From: an uncultured Oscillibacter sp.
GTDB lineage: Bacteria > Bacillota > Clostridia > Oscillospirales > Oscillospiraceae
Reading direction: 5' to 3'
Assembly: GCA_910585165.1 (NCBI GenBank)
Contig: CAJUBX010000003.1
Span: 3,187 to 67,186, forward strand
Length of the DNA: 64,000 bases
Both the position numbers and the translations under genes were made by a program. The notes under the pieces are model-generated. The model did no database searches, was not told the DNA's origin, and worked only from the letters and a program-made list of their open reading frames with translations. Below, one piece after another: positions 34,816-43,636 of this stretch (positions within the stretch are counted from its first letter, which is position 1; the number at the start of each line of letters is the position of its first letter).

Positions 34816-35253
34816 TTAGGTCTTCGCGTGAATCTGCGCCCCGCACTTGGGGCAGGTAATCACGATTTTTCCCTTCCCCGCCGGAACCCGGCAGATGGTC
34901 TTGCAGCTTTTGCAGGTGAAATACTTGTGATTCTTGTCCGCGTGGCGGGCCCGGGCCCCGGCGCTGCGGTTCTTGATCCCGCAGTACCAGTTCACCCATT
35001 TCTGGTTTTCCATCCGCCGCCGGGAGAGATTTTTGGAAAAGGAGCGGAACAAAATCACAATCATCAAAAACAGCAGCACGCTCTCCAGGACCCGGACGGC
35101 CAGGCCCTTCTTCAAAAAGAAGCACACCAGCTCCGCAGCCCACAGGAGCAGATAGCCCCGGAACAGCGCCTGGTTCAGCTGGTCCCATCCGTTGCGCCCG
35201 TACATAAAGCGGGCAACCGCGCCGCCGATTCTCTGGAAAATGCCCATAGCCAT
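34816..35253 (-). CDS. Zinc-ribbon membrane protein
   Basis: 145 residues, ATG behind AAAGGAG. Hydrophobic helices at about 28-48 and 52-70 (LLLWAAELVCFFL; ESVLLFLMIVILF) are followed by a basic stretch and a C-terminal zinc ribbon (YFTCKSCKTICRVPAGKGKIVITCPKCGAQI). Such proteins are widespread in clostridia; function is unknown. Confidence 0.75.
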   Translation of the reverse strand: MAMGIFQRIGGAVARFMYGRNGWDQLNQALFRGYLLLWAAELVCFFLKKGLAVRVLESVLLFLMIVILFRSFSKNLSRRRMENQKWVNWYCGIKNRSAGARARHADKNHKYFTCKSCKTICRVPAGKGKIVITCPKCGAQIHAKT

Positions 35254-35425
35254 GAACTCCTTTGCCGGTCCTGCCGTTTTTTAATACCCTACATTTTACT
35301 CGCAACCGGGCGGACAAACAACCGCTTTGGGCGGAAATTTACAAAATGGTCATTTATTTTCCATGGAGCTTATGCTATATTTTAGAGTTGTTAAAAAATA
35401 TAAAGAAGGAAGTGCATGGAACATC

Positions 35426-37309
35426 ATGGCAAAAAAGCAGTTTAAGGCGGAATCCAAGCGGCTCCTGGACCTGATGATCAACTCTATTTATACCCACAAG
35501 GAAATCTTCCTCCGGGAAATCATCTCCAACGCCAGCGACGCCTGCGACAAGCTCTGCTACCAGGCCCTCACCGACAGCGCCGTGGGCATGGACCGGGGGG
35601 ATTTCAAAATCGAAATCGCCGTGGACAAGGAGGCCCGGACCCTCACCGTCTCCGACAACGGCGTGGGCATGGACCGGGAGGATCTGGAGAACAACCTGGG
35701 CGTCATCGCCTCCTCCGGCTCCTACAAGTTCAAGCAGGAGCTTGGGGACGACGCCAAGGACACTGACGTCATCGGCCAGTTCGGCGTGGGCTTTTACTCC
35801 GCCTTCATGGTCGCCGACCAGATCACCGTGGTGACAAAGAAATACGGCTCGGACAGCGGATTCCGGTGGCAGTCCTCCGGGGCCGACGGCTATACCATCG
35901 CCGAGTGCGATAGGGAAGCCCCGGGCACCGACGTCATCATGCGCATCAAAGCCGACACGGAGGACGAGAAGTACGGCGAATTCCTGGAAAACTGGAAGCT
36001 CCAGGAGCTGGTGCGGAAATACTCCGACTATATCCGCTTCCCCATCCGCATGGAGGTTTCCAAGACCCGCAGGAAGGAGGACTCCCCGGAGGACAAGCCG
36101 GAGTATGAGACCTACACGGAGGTGGACACCCTGAACTCCATGGTGCCCATCTGGCAGCGGGCCAAGAGCGAGGTCACGGAGGAGGAGTACCATAAATTCT
36201 ACCGGGACAAGTTCCGCGACTACGCCGACCCCCAGCGCTGCATCCCCGTCTCCGTGGAGGGCAGCGTCACCTATAAGGCCCTGCTGTTCGTCCCCGGGGC
36301 CGCGCCCTTCGACTATTATACCAAGGAGTTTGAAAAGGGCCTCCAGCTCTACTCCAACGGCGTGCTGATCATGGACAAGTGCGCCGACCTGCTGCCGGAG
36401 CATTTCCGTTTCGTCCGGGGCGTGGTGGACTCCCCGGATTTGAGCCTGAACATCTCCCGGGAGCTTTTGCAGCATGACCGGCAGCTGAAGGTCATCGCCG
36501 GGAACCTGGAGAAGAAGATCAAGGCGGACCTCTCGAAATTCCTGGCGGAGGACCGGGAGGGCTACCAGACCTTCTGGAAGAACTTCGGCCGCCAGCTCAA
36601 GTACGGCGTGGTAAACGAGTACGGCCGCCACAAGGATCTGCTCCAGGATTTGCTGCTGTTCTACTCCTCCACGGAGAAAAAGCCCGTCACCCTGGACGAG
36701 TATGTCTCCCGGATGAAGGAGGATCAGAAGTATATCTGCTACGCCGCCGGGGAGACCGCAGACAAAATCGACAAGCTGCCCCAGACCGAGGGCCTGCGGG
36801 ACGCGGGGACGGAAATTCTCTACTTCACCGAGGAGGTGGACGAGTTCTGCGCCCAGACCCTGCGCTCTTACAAGGACAAGGAGTTCCGCTCCGTCCTGGA
36901 CCAGGAGATCGAGGAGGGCGCGGAAAAGAAGGCCGGGGAGGAGGCCGAGGCCCACAAGGGGACCTTCGACTTTGTGAAGGAGGCCCTGGGCGGCGCGGTC
37001 AAGGACGTCAAGGCCAGCGCCCGCCTGAAATCCCACCCCGTCTGCCTCACCGCCGGAGAGGGCTTGAGCTTCGAGATGGAAAAGTACTTCCAGACCGTCC
37101 AGCCCGATGCGTCCATCAAGGCGGACCGCATCCTGGAGCTGAACGTGGACCACCCCGCCTTCCAGGCTCTGGAGGCCGCCGTGGAGGCGGACCCGGAAAA
37201 GGCGAAGACCTACGCGGCGCTGCTCTATAACCAGGCGCTGCTGATTGCGGGCCTGCCTTTGGACGATCCCTCCGGGTACACCGACCTGGTGTGCGGATTG
37301 ATGAAATAA
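35426..37309 (+). CDS. htpG: Chaperone HtpG (Hsp90)
   Basis: 627 residues, normal length. The GHKL ATPase blocks are clear: FLREIISNASDACDKLCY, VSDNGVGMDREDLENNLG, and IGQFGVGFYSAFMVAD. The middle-domain VRGVVDSPDLSLNISRELLQHDRQL and C-terminal dimerisation part are present. The start at MAKKQF is set by homology; the nearest AGGAAG is about 14 bases upstream, unusually far, and TCATG context is poor. No CIRCE repeat is visible. Confidence 0.93.
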   Translation: MAKKQFKAESKRLLDLMINSIYTHKEIFLREIISNASDACDKLCYQALTDSAVGMDRGDFKIEIAVDKEARTLTVSDNGVGMDREDLENNLGVIASSGSYKFKQELGDDAKDTDVIGQFGVGFYSAFMVADQITVVTKKYGSDSGFRWQSSGADGYTIAECDREAPGTDVIMRIKADTEDEKYGEFLENWKLQELVRKYSDYIRFPIRMEVSKTRRKEDSPEDKPEYETYTEVDTLNSMVPIWQRAKSEVTEEEYHKFYRDKFRDYADPQRCIPVSVEGSVTYKALLFVPGAAPFDYYTKEFEKGLQLYSNGVLIMDKCADLLPEHFRFVRGVVDSPDLSLNISRELLQHDRQLKVIAGNLEKKIKADLSKFLAEDREGYQTFWKNFGRQLKYGVVNEYGRHKDLLQDLLLFYSSTEKKPVTLDEYVSRMKEDQKYICYAAGETADKIDKLPQTEGLRDAGTEILYFTEEVDEFCAQTLRSYKDKEFRSVLDQEIEEGAEKKAGEEAEAHKGTFDFVKEALGGAVKDVKASARLKSHPVCLTAGEGLSFEMEKYFQTVQPDASIKADRILELNVDHPAFQALEAAVEADPEKAKTYAALLYNQALLIAGLPLDDPSGYTDLVCGLMK

Positions 37310-37353
37310 GAATTTGCGGGCTCCGGCGAAAGCCGGGGGCCTTGGGACTGCCG

Positions 37354-37393
37354 ATGCGAAGGGGAGAGGCGCAAACGCCTCTCCCCTTCGCAT
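37354..37393. terminator. Bidirectional terminator htpG/DUF4173
   Basis: An 18-bp perfect stem (ATGCGAAGGGGAGAGGCG with its complement) with a 4-base loop lies between two convergent genes. Confidence 0.85.
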
Positions 37394-37406
37394 TGCCCGA
37401 ACCCGG

Positions 37407-38933
37407 CTAGCTCCGTCCCGCCGCCAGGCACGCCGACAGCGACCAGGTGCGCCAGTTCCGGCATTGGTACGCCGCGCTGCCGCGCCGCCGCGCCAGCAGC
37501 TCCGCCAGGGTCTCCCCCGTCCCATATCCTTCATACCAGGACGCGGGTTTTTCCCCGTCCAGCCGCTCCAGCTGAGACAGCGTGTCAAAGGAAAGGCTGT
37601 TTGCAAGGTAGGAGACGCTTACCACGGGGCTCTCCCCGCCAAGATACCGGTCCACCTGGTTCTTCGCCACCAGGTAGTCCAACGGCACGCAGTTGATGGC
37701 CAGCCATCCGGCCAGGGCCAAGGGAAAGGCCAGCCTGCAGAACCGGAAGTCCGGCTTCACGGCCTTCCAAAGCCCCGCCAGCAGAAAGAGGGCCATCATT
37801 CCCATGCCCCAGTAGGTCATGCACCGCTTGAAGCTCAAACCGTAGGCCCCCACATACAGCGTCATCCGCCAAGCGGCGGAAGCCAGCAGCACCAGGCTCT
37901 CCCCCGCCAGCGCCGCGCACAGCCGCCGCAGAGCCCTCCAGGCCGCCCCCTCCCGCCGGGAGAGGCTTAGGGCCGCCAGCGTCAGGCTCAGGTTGACCGC
38001 CGTCACCCCCACCATCTGGAAAAAGCCGCTCCGGGCCCACTCGGCGTAGCTGATTCCCCGGCTTTCCAGATACTCCGGCCCGCCGAAGAGCCCGGCGGAC
38101 TGGACCGCCAGGAAGATGAGGTACAGCCCGTCCACCGCCGCCAGCGCCAGCACGAAACCCAGCGCATCCGCCTGGAGGCCCTTCTTCTCCTCCGGCGGGC
38201 ACAAAAGCCTCGGGTGGGCCATGGCGTACAGCAGGCTGAACACAAAGGGCGTGAACACCAGCGCCCAGAACAGCCGCTGGAGTACGTCTCCAAAACGGAG
38301 CATGCGGATATAGGCGTTCAGCCCCTCCAGGGACGCGGCGAACAGCGCGTCCGCCGAGACCAGCACCGGCAGCAAAAAAGAAACCAGCGCCACGGCCCCG
38401 CAGAGCCCCAGCACCACCGCCATGGTCCGCCGGGGCTTTTCCCCGCTCCGCTTCTCAGGGGCGGCCGCCGCGAAGCAGGCCCACAGGTTTCCAAAGAGCC
38501 CTTGAAACAGCAGCTTCCCCCTCTCCGCCAGCATCCGGGGGTCCCACCAGGGGCGGCTTCCGAGGCCCGCCAGCGTGTGAACGGGAATCAGCGCCGCCAG
38601 GGCCAACAGGTTCCAATAGCGGAAGTACCAGTTGGAGCCCAGGGCCATTGCCGCCGCCAAAAACAGGTTTGCCGCCAGCAGCGCCCGGCCGGACCGCTTC
38701 TCAAAAAATTTCGGCCCCATCCAGGCAAGGACCAGGGCGTACCAGGCGAACACCGCCGCCGTCAGCCCGGCGCAGGGGCCGTGCCAGCAAAAGCCGTCCA
38801 CCAGCAGAAGACAAAATCCAAATGTCAGCGCCAGGAACAGCCGGCAGCGGCCCGTGGATTCGCCGACCAGCTCCCGCTTTTGGGCATGCTTCGCAGGCCC
38901 TTCCGGCAGAAGGGCGTTTTTCTCTTCGCTCAT
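37407..38933 (-). CDS. DUF4173 membrane protein
   Basis: 508 residues with about eleven membrane helices. The conserved DUF4173 blocks ESRGISYAEWARSGFFQMVGVTAVNL, RMTLYVGAYGLSFKRCMTYWGM and INCVPLDYLVAKNQVDRYL are present. A soluble C-terminal part of ~90 residues follows. The family is often beside HTH and DUF2975 genes, as here (48 bp after the HTH gene). Function unknown. Confidence 0.88.
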   Translation of the reverse strand: MSEEKNALLPEGPAKHAQKRELVGESTGRCRLFLALTFGFCLLLVDGFCWHGPCAGLTAAVFAWYALVLAWMGPKFFEKRSGRALLAANLFLAAAMALGSNWYFRYWNLLALAALIPVHTLAGLGSRPWWDPRMLAERGKLLFQGLFGNLWACFAAAAPEKRSGEKPRRTMAVVLGLCGAVALVSFLLPVLVSADALFAASLEGLNAYIRMLRFGDVLQRLFWALVFTPFVFSLLYAMAHPRLLCPPEEKKGLQADALGFVLALAAVDGLYLIFLAVQSAGLFGGPEYLESRGISYAEWARSGFFQMVGVTAVNLSLTLAALSLSRREGAAWRALRRLCAALAGESLVLLASAAWRMTLYVGAYGLSFKRCMTYWGMGMMALFLLAGLWKAVKPDFRFCRLAFPLALAGWLAINCVPLDYLVAKNQVDRYLGGESPVVSVSYLANSLSFDTLSQLERLDGEKPASWYEGYGTGETLAELLARRRGSAAYQCRNWRTWSLSACLAAGRS

Positions 38934-38980
38934 ATGAAATTCTCCTATTCTTCCGTCCGCCTTACGCGGACAGTTTTATT

Positions 38981-39202
38981 TCATCCGGCGCCGCCGGGTT
39001 TGTCGGGAACATACTCCAGAATGTCCCCGGGCTGGCAGTCCAGGGCGGCGCAGACCGCCTCCAGGGTGGAGAAGCGGACCGCCTTGGCCTTGTTGTTTTT
39101 CAGCACCGACAAATTCGCCAGGGTGATGTCCACCTTCTCCGAGAGCTGGGAGAGGCTCATCTTCCGCCGGGCCATCATAACGTCCAAATTTACAACAATC
39201 AT
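38981..39202 (-). CDS. YozG-like XRE-family HTH regulator
   Basis: 73 residues. The whole protein is a single Cro/CI helix-turn-helix: VVNLDVMMARRKMSLSQLSEKVDITLANLSVLKNNKAKAVRFSTLEAVCAALDCQPGDILEYVPD. It is encoded 9 bp after the DUF2975 gene, a pairing common in Firmicutes and Actinobacteria, and likely regulates this operon. Confidence 0.9.
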   Translation of the reverse strand: MIVVNLDVMMARRKMSLSQLSEKVDITLANLSVLKNNKAKAVRFSTLEAVCAALDCQPGDILEYVPDKPGGAG

Positions 39203-39211
39203 GGCGGCCCC

Positions 39212-39778
39212 TCAAATCGTCAGATCGTTTTCCGCCTTCAGCTCCGCCGCCTGGCGGAAAAGGGCGGACATCACGAGGCACAGCAGCCCTCCCATGGCGA
39301 ACATGGGGACGAAGAGGGCGTTGTAGGTGGCGAGAGGCAGGGGGGACCGGTAGTAGCACACGCTGAACAGCACCCTCGCCAGGGCCGCCCCAGCAATCAG
39401 GAAGCACGCCCAGGCGGCCCGCCGCAGGCTGACGGCGTTTTCCGGGGCGAAGGGCTCCCCCCGCAGGATGGTGCGGAGTACCCGGCGGGCCTGATAGAGG
39501 ATGACGGCGGTGCAGCAGCCGGAAAAGGACAAAAACAGGGCCAGCGCTTTCACATAGGAATCGCCTGTCCAAATCAGGGTGGGCCACATGGCGAAGATAA
39601 ACAGCAGGGGATTGACCGGCTCATGGGGGTCATGCCACATGTCCATCAATTCCAGCAGATTTCCCTTCAAGGCCACAAAGGACGGCACCAGAAACAGCGC
39701 GAGAACATTGCAGACCAAGGTAGCGACGATCAGCCCGCTTAGTACCCTGGCGATTTTCTGGACCGGAAGTTTTTCCAC
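39212..39778 (-). CDS. DUF2975 membrane protein
   Basis: 188 residues from the GTG at 39778, near GAGAGGGGG; the long upstream frame belongs to no gene. Four membrane helices, the conserved ILRGEPFAPENAVSLRRAAWACFLIAGAA and the ending FRQAAELKAENDLTI identify DUF2975. It probably works with the adjacent HTH protein as a membrane partner, which is inferred from gene pairing only. Confidence 0.85.
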   Translation of the reverse strand: MEKLPVQKIARVLSGLIVATLVCNVLALFLVPSFVALKGNLLELMDMWHDPHEPVNPLLFIFAMWPTLIWTGDSYVKALALFLSFSGCCTAVILYQARRVLRTILRGEPFAPENAVSLRRAAWACFLIAGAALARVLFSVCYYRSPLPLATYNALFVPMFAMGGLLCLVMSALFRQAAELKAENDLTI

Positions 39779-39792
39779 AACCCTTCCCCCTC

Positions 39793-39972
39793 TCACAGCG
39801 GCCGGGTGATGAACTCCATCAGCACCGCCGCGCCAACTGCCAAAAGCGTAAAAGCCCCCACGGCGGAACAGAGCTTCAGCCTGTTCCTCTGCCGGAAGCC
39901 GCCGACGGCCATCGCGCCGCCCCAGAGGGCCAGCGCCAGCGCGGCGGGAATCAAAAATGCGGTCAATCCCAT
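39793..39972 (-). CDS. Small two-helix membrane protein
   Basis: 59 residues from the ATG at 39972 after AAAGGAGG. Helix one (AFLIPAALALALWGGAMAVG), a basic loop (FRQRNRLKLC) and helix two (VGAFTLLAVGAAVLMEF) make a hairpin. First gene of the DUF2975-HTH-DUF4173 operon; function unknown. Confidence 0.7.
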   Translation of the reverse strand: MGLTAFLIPAALALALWGGAMAVGGFRQRNRLKLCSAVGAFTLLAVGAAVLMEFITRPL

Positions 39973-39995
39973 GGCATACGCCTCCTTTTTCTGGT

Positions 39996-40024
39996 ATCCT
40001 ACCACCGCAAGCCATGTTTGTCAA
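39996..40024 (-). promoter_or_regulatory. Promoter of the DUF2975 operon
   Basis: On the minus strand a perfect TTGACA (40019-40024), a 17-base spacer and TAGGAT (39996-40001) precede the first ATG by about 24 bases. Confidence 0.75.
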
Positions 40025-40029
40025 TAATA

Positions 40030-40051
40030 TTTTATCGTTTTTCGATAAAAA
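40030..40051. promoter_or_regulatory. Candidate operator palindrome
   Basis: The inverted repeat TTTTATCG-TTTT-CGATAAAA-type sequence lies 5 bases upstream of the -35 box of the DUF2975 operon. Its position and symmetry suit binding by the dimeric HTH protein encoded in the operon. Confidence 0.5.
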
Positions 40052-40209
40052 TAAATTGATAGTCAGAAAGCGGCGGGCCGGAGCAGGCCGCCTCCGGACC
40101 TGGGGCGGACCAAAAAGAGCCAAAAAAACTGTCACGAATTTGTTACACCTTTTTGCCGGAAACCTGCTATACTAAAACCATCATTTTTCGACAGAAAGGA
40201 ACCGCCGCC

Positions 40210-41415
40210 ATGCGCCGCTTATTCAGCCTCGTACTGCTTCTCCTCCTTCTGACCGCCTGCGCCCCCTCCGCCCCTCCGGCGGAGGAGCCTCCGCCCCCGG
40301 AACCGGAGATTCAGGAGCCGGAACCGCCTGCCCCTCCGGTGCAGGAGCCCTATGAGATCAAGGACCCCACAAAGGAACAGGAGGGCTATGTCCTCTGGCG
40401 GGGACGGGTGGAGCACCTGTTTTTCCACCCCGTCATCGCCTATCCGGAGCTGGCCTTCGACGGGGATTCCCAGGCCAACGGCCTGGACGACTTCATGGTC
40501 ACGGTGGACGAGTACAACAAAATCCTCCAGAGCGTCTACGATAGGGGCTATGTCCTGGTGGACATCAACAGCGTCTGGAGCGAGTACAATGACAACGGGG
40601 TCCAGAGAATGAAGGCAAACGACCTCTATCTCCCCGAGGGGAAGAAGCCCCTGGTCCTCAGCTACGACGACACAAACTACTACCCCTATATGCTGGAAAA
40701 CGGCCTGACGTATAAGCTCATCATCGGGGAGGATTTGAAAATCGCCTCCTGGGGGCTGGACCCGGAGGGGAACGAGGTGGTGAGCCGGGACCTGGACGCC
40801 ATTCCCATTCTGGACAAATTTGTGGAGGAGCATCCGGACTTCTCCCCCTTCGGGGCCAAGGGCTGCTTGAGCCTGACGGGCTACGAGGGCATCCTGGGCT
40901 ACCGCACCCAGACGGACACCAAGGAGTGGGACGACGTGAAGGAAGCCGCCCGCCAGAAGGAGCGGGAGGCCGTCAAACCCATTATCGAGGAGCTCCGCCG
41001 CACCGGCTGGACCTTCGGCAGCCACACCTGGGGCCACATCCGCCTGGGAGATGGGAACATGACCCGCATCCAGGCGGACACAAAGCGCTGGATGGACGAG
41101 GTGGGAAGCCTGGTGGGGGAGACCACGATTCTCTTTTATCCCCACGGCGAGCGCCCCGACGGCAATGACTGGACCATGACGGGCCCGGCCTTCCAGTTTT
41201 TGCAGGAGCAGGGCTTCCGGGTCTTCTGCTCCGTGGGCATAGAGAGCTTCAGCGCCATCAAGGGCGACATCTGCGCCGTCATCTGCGACCGCCTCCACCC
41301 CGACGGCACCACCCTCCGCCACTCCCGGGACCGCTACCTGCAATTTTACGATGCCAAGGACATTATGGACCTGGAGGTCCGCCCGGAGCGGGAAATTTCC
41401 TGGGCGGAGGAATAA
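40210..41415 (+). CDS. Polysaccharide deacetylase-like lipoprotein
   Basis: 401 residues, ATG behind AAAGGAACC. A lipoprotein signal with box LLTAC (residues ~12-16) and a Pro/Glu-rich tether (residues ~18-48) precede the enzyme part. The motif LVLSYDDTNYYPYMLEN replaces the usual FDDG (SYDD), and GSHTWGH near residue 278 keeps the SHxxxH pair. FYPHGERPDGND follows. These are NodB-fold signatures in a long, divergent form with insertions, and the altered first motif means activity is not certain. It is likely surface-anchored. Confidence 0.82.
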   Translation: MRRLFSLVLLLLLLTACAPSAPPAEEPPPPEPEIQEPEPPAPPVQEPYEIKDPTKEQEGYVLWRGRVEHLFFHPVIAYPELAFDGDSQANGLDDFMVTVDEYNKILQSVYDRGYVLVDINSVWSEYNDNGVQRMKANDLYLPEGKKPLVLSYDDTNYYPYMLENGLTYKLIIGEDLKIASWGLDPEGNEVVSRDLDAIPILDKFVEEHPDFSPFGAKGCLSLTGYEGILGYRTQTDTKEWDDVKEAARQKEREAVKPIIEELRRTGWTFGSHTWGHIRLGDGNMTRIQADTKRWMDEVGSLVGETTILFYPHGERPDGNDWTMTGPAFQFLQEQGFRVFCSVGIESFSAIKGDICAVICDRLHPDGTTLRHSRDRYLQFYDAKDIMDLEVRPEREISWAEE

Positions 41416-41474
41416 GAGCCCGCTTCCCGGCATGCCGCCGGATTTGGAACGGGCGCAAAGAAAGGAGCTTCATC

Positions 41475-41876
41475 ATGACGAGAGAAGAATTGAAGGCCGC
41501 CGCTGCGGCTATGCTGGACCGGGCCTATATTCCCTACTCCCACTTCCCTGTGGGCGCGGCCCTGGAGTGCTCCGACGGCACGGTGTTCACCGGCTGCAAC
41601 GTGGAGAACGCCGCCTATTCCCCCACCCTCTGCGCCGAGCGGGTGGCGGTGGGCAAGGCCGTCAGCGAGGGGCACCGGGACTTCGTCCGCATTGCGGTGG
41701 CGGGGAGGTGCGAGGACTTCTGCGTCCCCTGCGCCGTCTGCCGCCAGGTGCTCTACGAGTTCGCCCCGGATATGGAGGTTATCAGCCTCAACGGCAAGGG
41801 AGAGGAGCTGGCCCTGACCCTCCGGGAGCTGCTGCCCCACGGCTTCGGCCCGGAGTACCTGCTGAAGGACGAATGA
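41475..41876 (+). CDS. cdd: Cytidine deaminase
   Basis: 133 residues, ATG behind AAAGGAGC. The active site is complete: CNVENAAYSPTLCAERVA (zinc Cys53 and catalytic Glu55) and PCAVCRQVL (zinc Cys86 and Cys89). It deaminates cytidine and deoxycytidine to uridine forms for pyrimidine salvage. The deacetylase gene ends 59 bp upstream. Confidence 0.95.
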   Translation: MTREELKAAAAAMLDRAYIPYSHFPVGAALECSDGTVFTGCNVENAAYSPTLCAERVAVGKAVSEGHRDFVRIAVAGRCEDFCVPCAVCRQVLYEFAPDMEVISLNGKGEELALTLRELLPHGFGPEYLLKDE

Positions 41877-41882
41877 AAAAGA

Positions 41883-41909
41883 AGCGCCCCGCCTTGACGG
41901 CGGGGCGCT
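41883..41909. terminator. Bidirectional terminator after cdd
   Basis: The stem AGCGCCCCGCC / GGCGGGGCGCT with loop TTGAC follows cdd by 6 bases, then CCCTGTTTTG. Confidence 0.8.
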
Positions 41910-41957
41910 GCCCTGTTTTGCCTGTTTTATCCCGGCCATACTGAGAAATCAGGCGGT

Positions 41958-42113
41958 TTATTTCCTCCGGTTTGCCCGGCTGATTCTGACCAGCGCAATG
42001 CCAATCAGAATGCAGACGACGCCGGCAATCAGCAGCGGGCTGTCCGCGTACCGGGTCAGCAGCAGGACGCCCGCAAGGAGCAGCAGCGTGCCGGCCGCTC
42101 CGACAGCATACAT
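41958..42113 (-). CDS. Small two-helix membrane protein
   Basis: 51 residues, too short for a routine ORF list. The ATG at 42113 follows GGGAGGG by about 10 bases. Two hydrophobic helices (AGTLLLLAGVLLLT and PLLIAGVVCILIGIALV) and a basic end (RISRANRRK) suggest a membrane hairpin. Function unknown. It ends facing the cdd terminator. Confidence 0.6.
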   Translation of the reverse strand: MYAVGAAGTLLLLAGVLLLTRYADSPLLIAGVVCILIGIALVRISRANRRK

Positions 42114-42181
42114 AACGGCAGTCCCTCCCTCTTATGAAGCCTTCAGCGTTCCTCCTCCTGCGGGGACAGAGCCGCCTCTTG

Positions 42182-42889
42182 TCAGAACGCAAAGACCTGC
42201 CCGGGCCGTTCCAGCGGAAGGGTCACGGCCGCAAAGGCGGGATATTTTTCCAGGAACTTTCCCGTAAAAGCAAAGTCCCCCCATTGGTGCATGGGCAAAA
42301 AGCGGCGGATATCCGCCGTTTCCAGGAAATACGCCGGGCCCCAAAAGCCCGCCTCTCCCAGCCGGGGGTCCAGAGGCAGCATGGCCAGGTCAATCCTCCG
42401 GCCCCGGAGGGGCCCGGCGTACCGCTTGAAATTCACTTCCATATTCCGGTTCCAGCCCTTGTCCTCCCCCTCCCAATGCCACCAGTTCAAATCCCCGGCG
42501 TGGAAGACGGTCTGCCCGTCCGGGAGCGTCACCAGGAAGGCCGCGCCCTCGTCGGTGGAGGGCAGGGCCTCCACCCTGGCCCGGGGGAGCTCCAGCGCCT
42601 CGCCTCCCCGGAGGCTTTGACATTTCTCCGCTGTCTCCGGCGGAACGCCCCGGCGCTCCAGGTTCCGGAGTTTAATGTCGCGGCCCAGGATGAACCGCAC
42701 CTCCCGGCCTTGGCCGTCCAGGGAGAAAATCCGGGGATCGAAGTGGTCCGGGTGGGCGTGGCTGGCAAAGACGTACAGGGGGACCCCCGGCCTTATGGCC
42801 GGGAGTTCCCCTTTCCACCAGTCGAACAGCAGCGCGGCGGAGTCCGTCTCCACCAGAAAGCCGCTGTGGTCCAGAAAGGTGACCCGCAT
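42182..42889 (-). CDS. MBL-fold metallo-hydrolase
   Basis: 235 residues. The metallo-beta-lactamase motif is ASHAHPDHFD near residue 43, with a later VFHAGDLNWWHW and PMHQWGDF supplying the other ligands. It is of the UlaG-like compact type with substrate unknown. The ATG overlaps the stop of the YbjQ gene upstream, indicating co-translation. Confidence 0.9.
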   Translation of the reverse strand: MRVTFLDHSGFLVETDSAALLFDWWKGELPAIRPGVPLYVFASHAHPDHFDPRIFSLDGQGREVRFILGRDIKLRNLERRGVPPETAEKCQSLRGGEALELPRARVEALPSTDEGAAFLVTLPDGQTVFHAGDLNWWHWEGEDKGWNRNMEVNFKRYAGPLRGRRIDLAMLPLDPRLGEAGFWGPAYFLETADIRRFLPMHQWGDFAFTGKFLEKYPAFAAVTLPLERPGQVFAF

Positions 42890-43200
42890 TACTTCAGCTT
42901 CACCGCCGTGCCGTAGGCCACCACCTCGGCGGCTCCCTGCATCACGGATGACGAGCCGTAGCGGACGTTGACCACCGCGTCGGCCCCTATGGCTGTGGCC
43001 TCGTCCACCATGCGCTTGGTGGCGATCTGGCGGGCCTCGTTGAGCATCTCGGTGTAGCCCACAATCTCGCCGCCCACCAGGGTTTTCATGCCGGCCATAA
43101 AGTCCTTTCCGAAGTTCTTGGACTGGACCACCGTTCCCTTCACGATGCCCAAGGCCTCGATTTCCTTTCCGGGCACATGGTCAATATTCAGCAGCAGCAT
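42889..43200 (-). CDS. YbjQ/DUF74 family protein
   Basis: 103 residues from the ATG at 43200 behind AAGGAGGAG. The blocks GIVKGTVVQSKNFGKDFMAGMKTLVGGEIVGYTEMLNEAR and ATAIGADAVVNVRYGSSSVMQGAAEVVAYGTAV identify the YbjQ family, which forms pentamers and may bind metals. Role unknown. Confidence 0.92.
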   Translation of the reverse strand: MLLLNIDHVPGKEIEALGIVKGTVVQSKNFGKDFMAGMKTLVGGEIVGYTEMLNEARQIATKRMVDEATAIGADAVVNVRYGSSSVMQGAAEVVAYGTAVKLK

Positions 43201-43444
43201 CGGATTCTCCTCCTTCAATTTCTTCAAAACGTTCTTTTAACACAACCAGGGCGGGAAGAATCGGCAGCACGCACCCAGCCGACAGGGCGGCGAACAGCCA
43301 AAACACCCACCCGGGCAGGTCCGGGATAAGGCACAGCGCGGCGAATACGGCCGCGCAGGCCGCCTGAAACAGGGCGAACAGCGCCGCCCCCAGGGCGGCC
43401 TGCCGCTTTCGGCAGCTCTTTCGCTTCTTCGGGGAAACCGTCAC
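43181..43444 (-). CDS. Small membrane protein with GGE-type C-terminal tail
   Basis: 87 residues from the GTG at 43444, which has GGAAGG about 10 bases upstream; the longer frame is less likely. A basic N-terminus (SPKKRKSCRKRQ) and two helices precede the tail ERFEEIEGGESDAAAEY. The tail matches two other proteins nearby (44457-44711 and the MerR protein). Its end overlaps the YbjQ gene by 20 bp. Confidence 0.7.
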   Translation of the reverse strand: MTVSPKKRKSCRKRQAALGAALFALFQAACAAVFAALCLIPDLPGWVFWLFAALSAGCVLPILPALVVLKERFEEIEGGESDAAAEY

Positions 43445-43636
43445 AACGGTCCCTTCCTTCCACATAGAATAAGGGGATAAGATTCCCCGGCGCGCCCCTT
43501 CCGCAAAAATGGGAAGGGGCTCTTGCGGTGGGAAAGGTTTTATGCTATAATGCCCAGTAAGCGGCGGCCAAAACCGGGAAACCGCCTCCGGCCGAACCGG
43601 CATAGGCTTTCAAATATTCGATACAGGTGGTGCGGT

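Noticed and set aside
35375..37606. 743-codon open frame opposite htpG
   Set aside because: It mirrors htpG codon structure in GC-rich DNA; htpG has all Hsp90 motifs and the antisense translation is low-complexity Gly/Val/Leu-rich.
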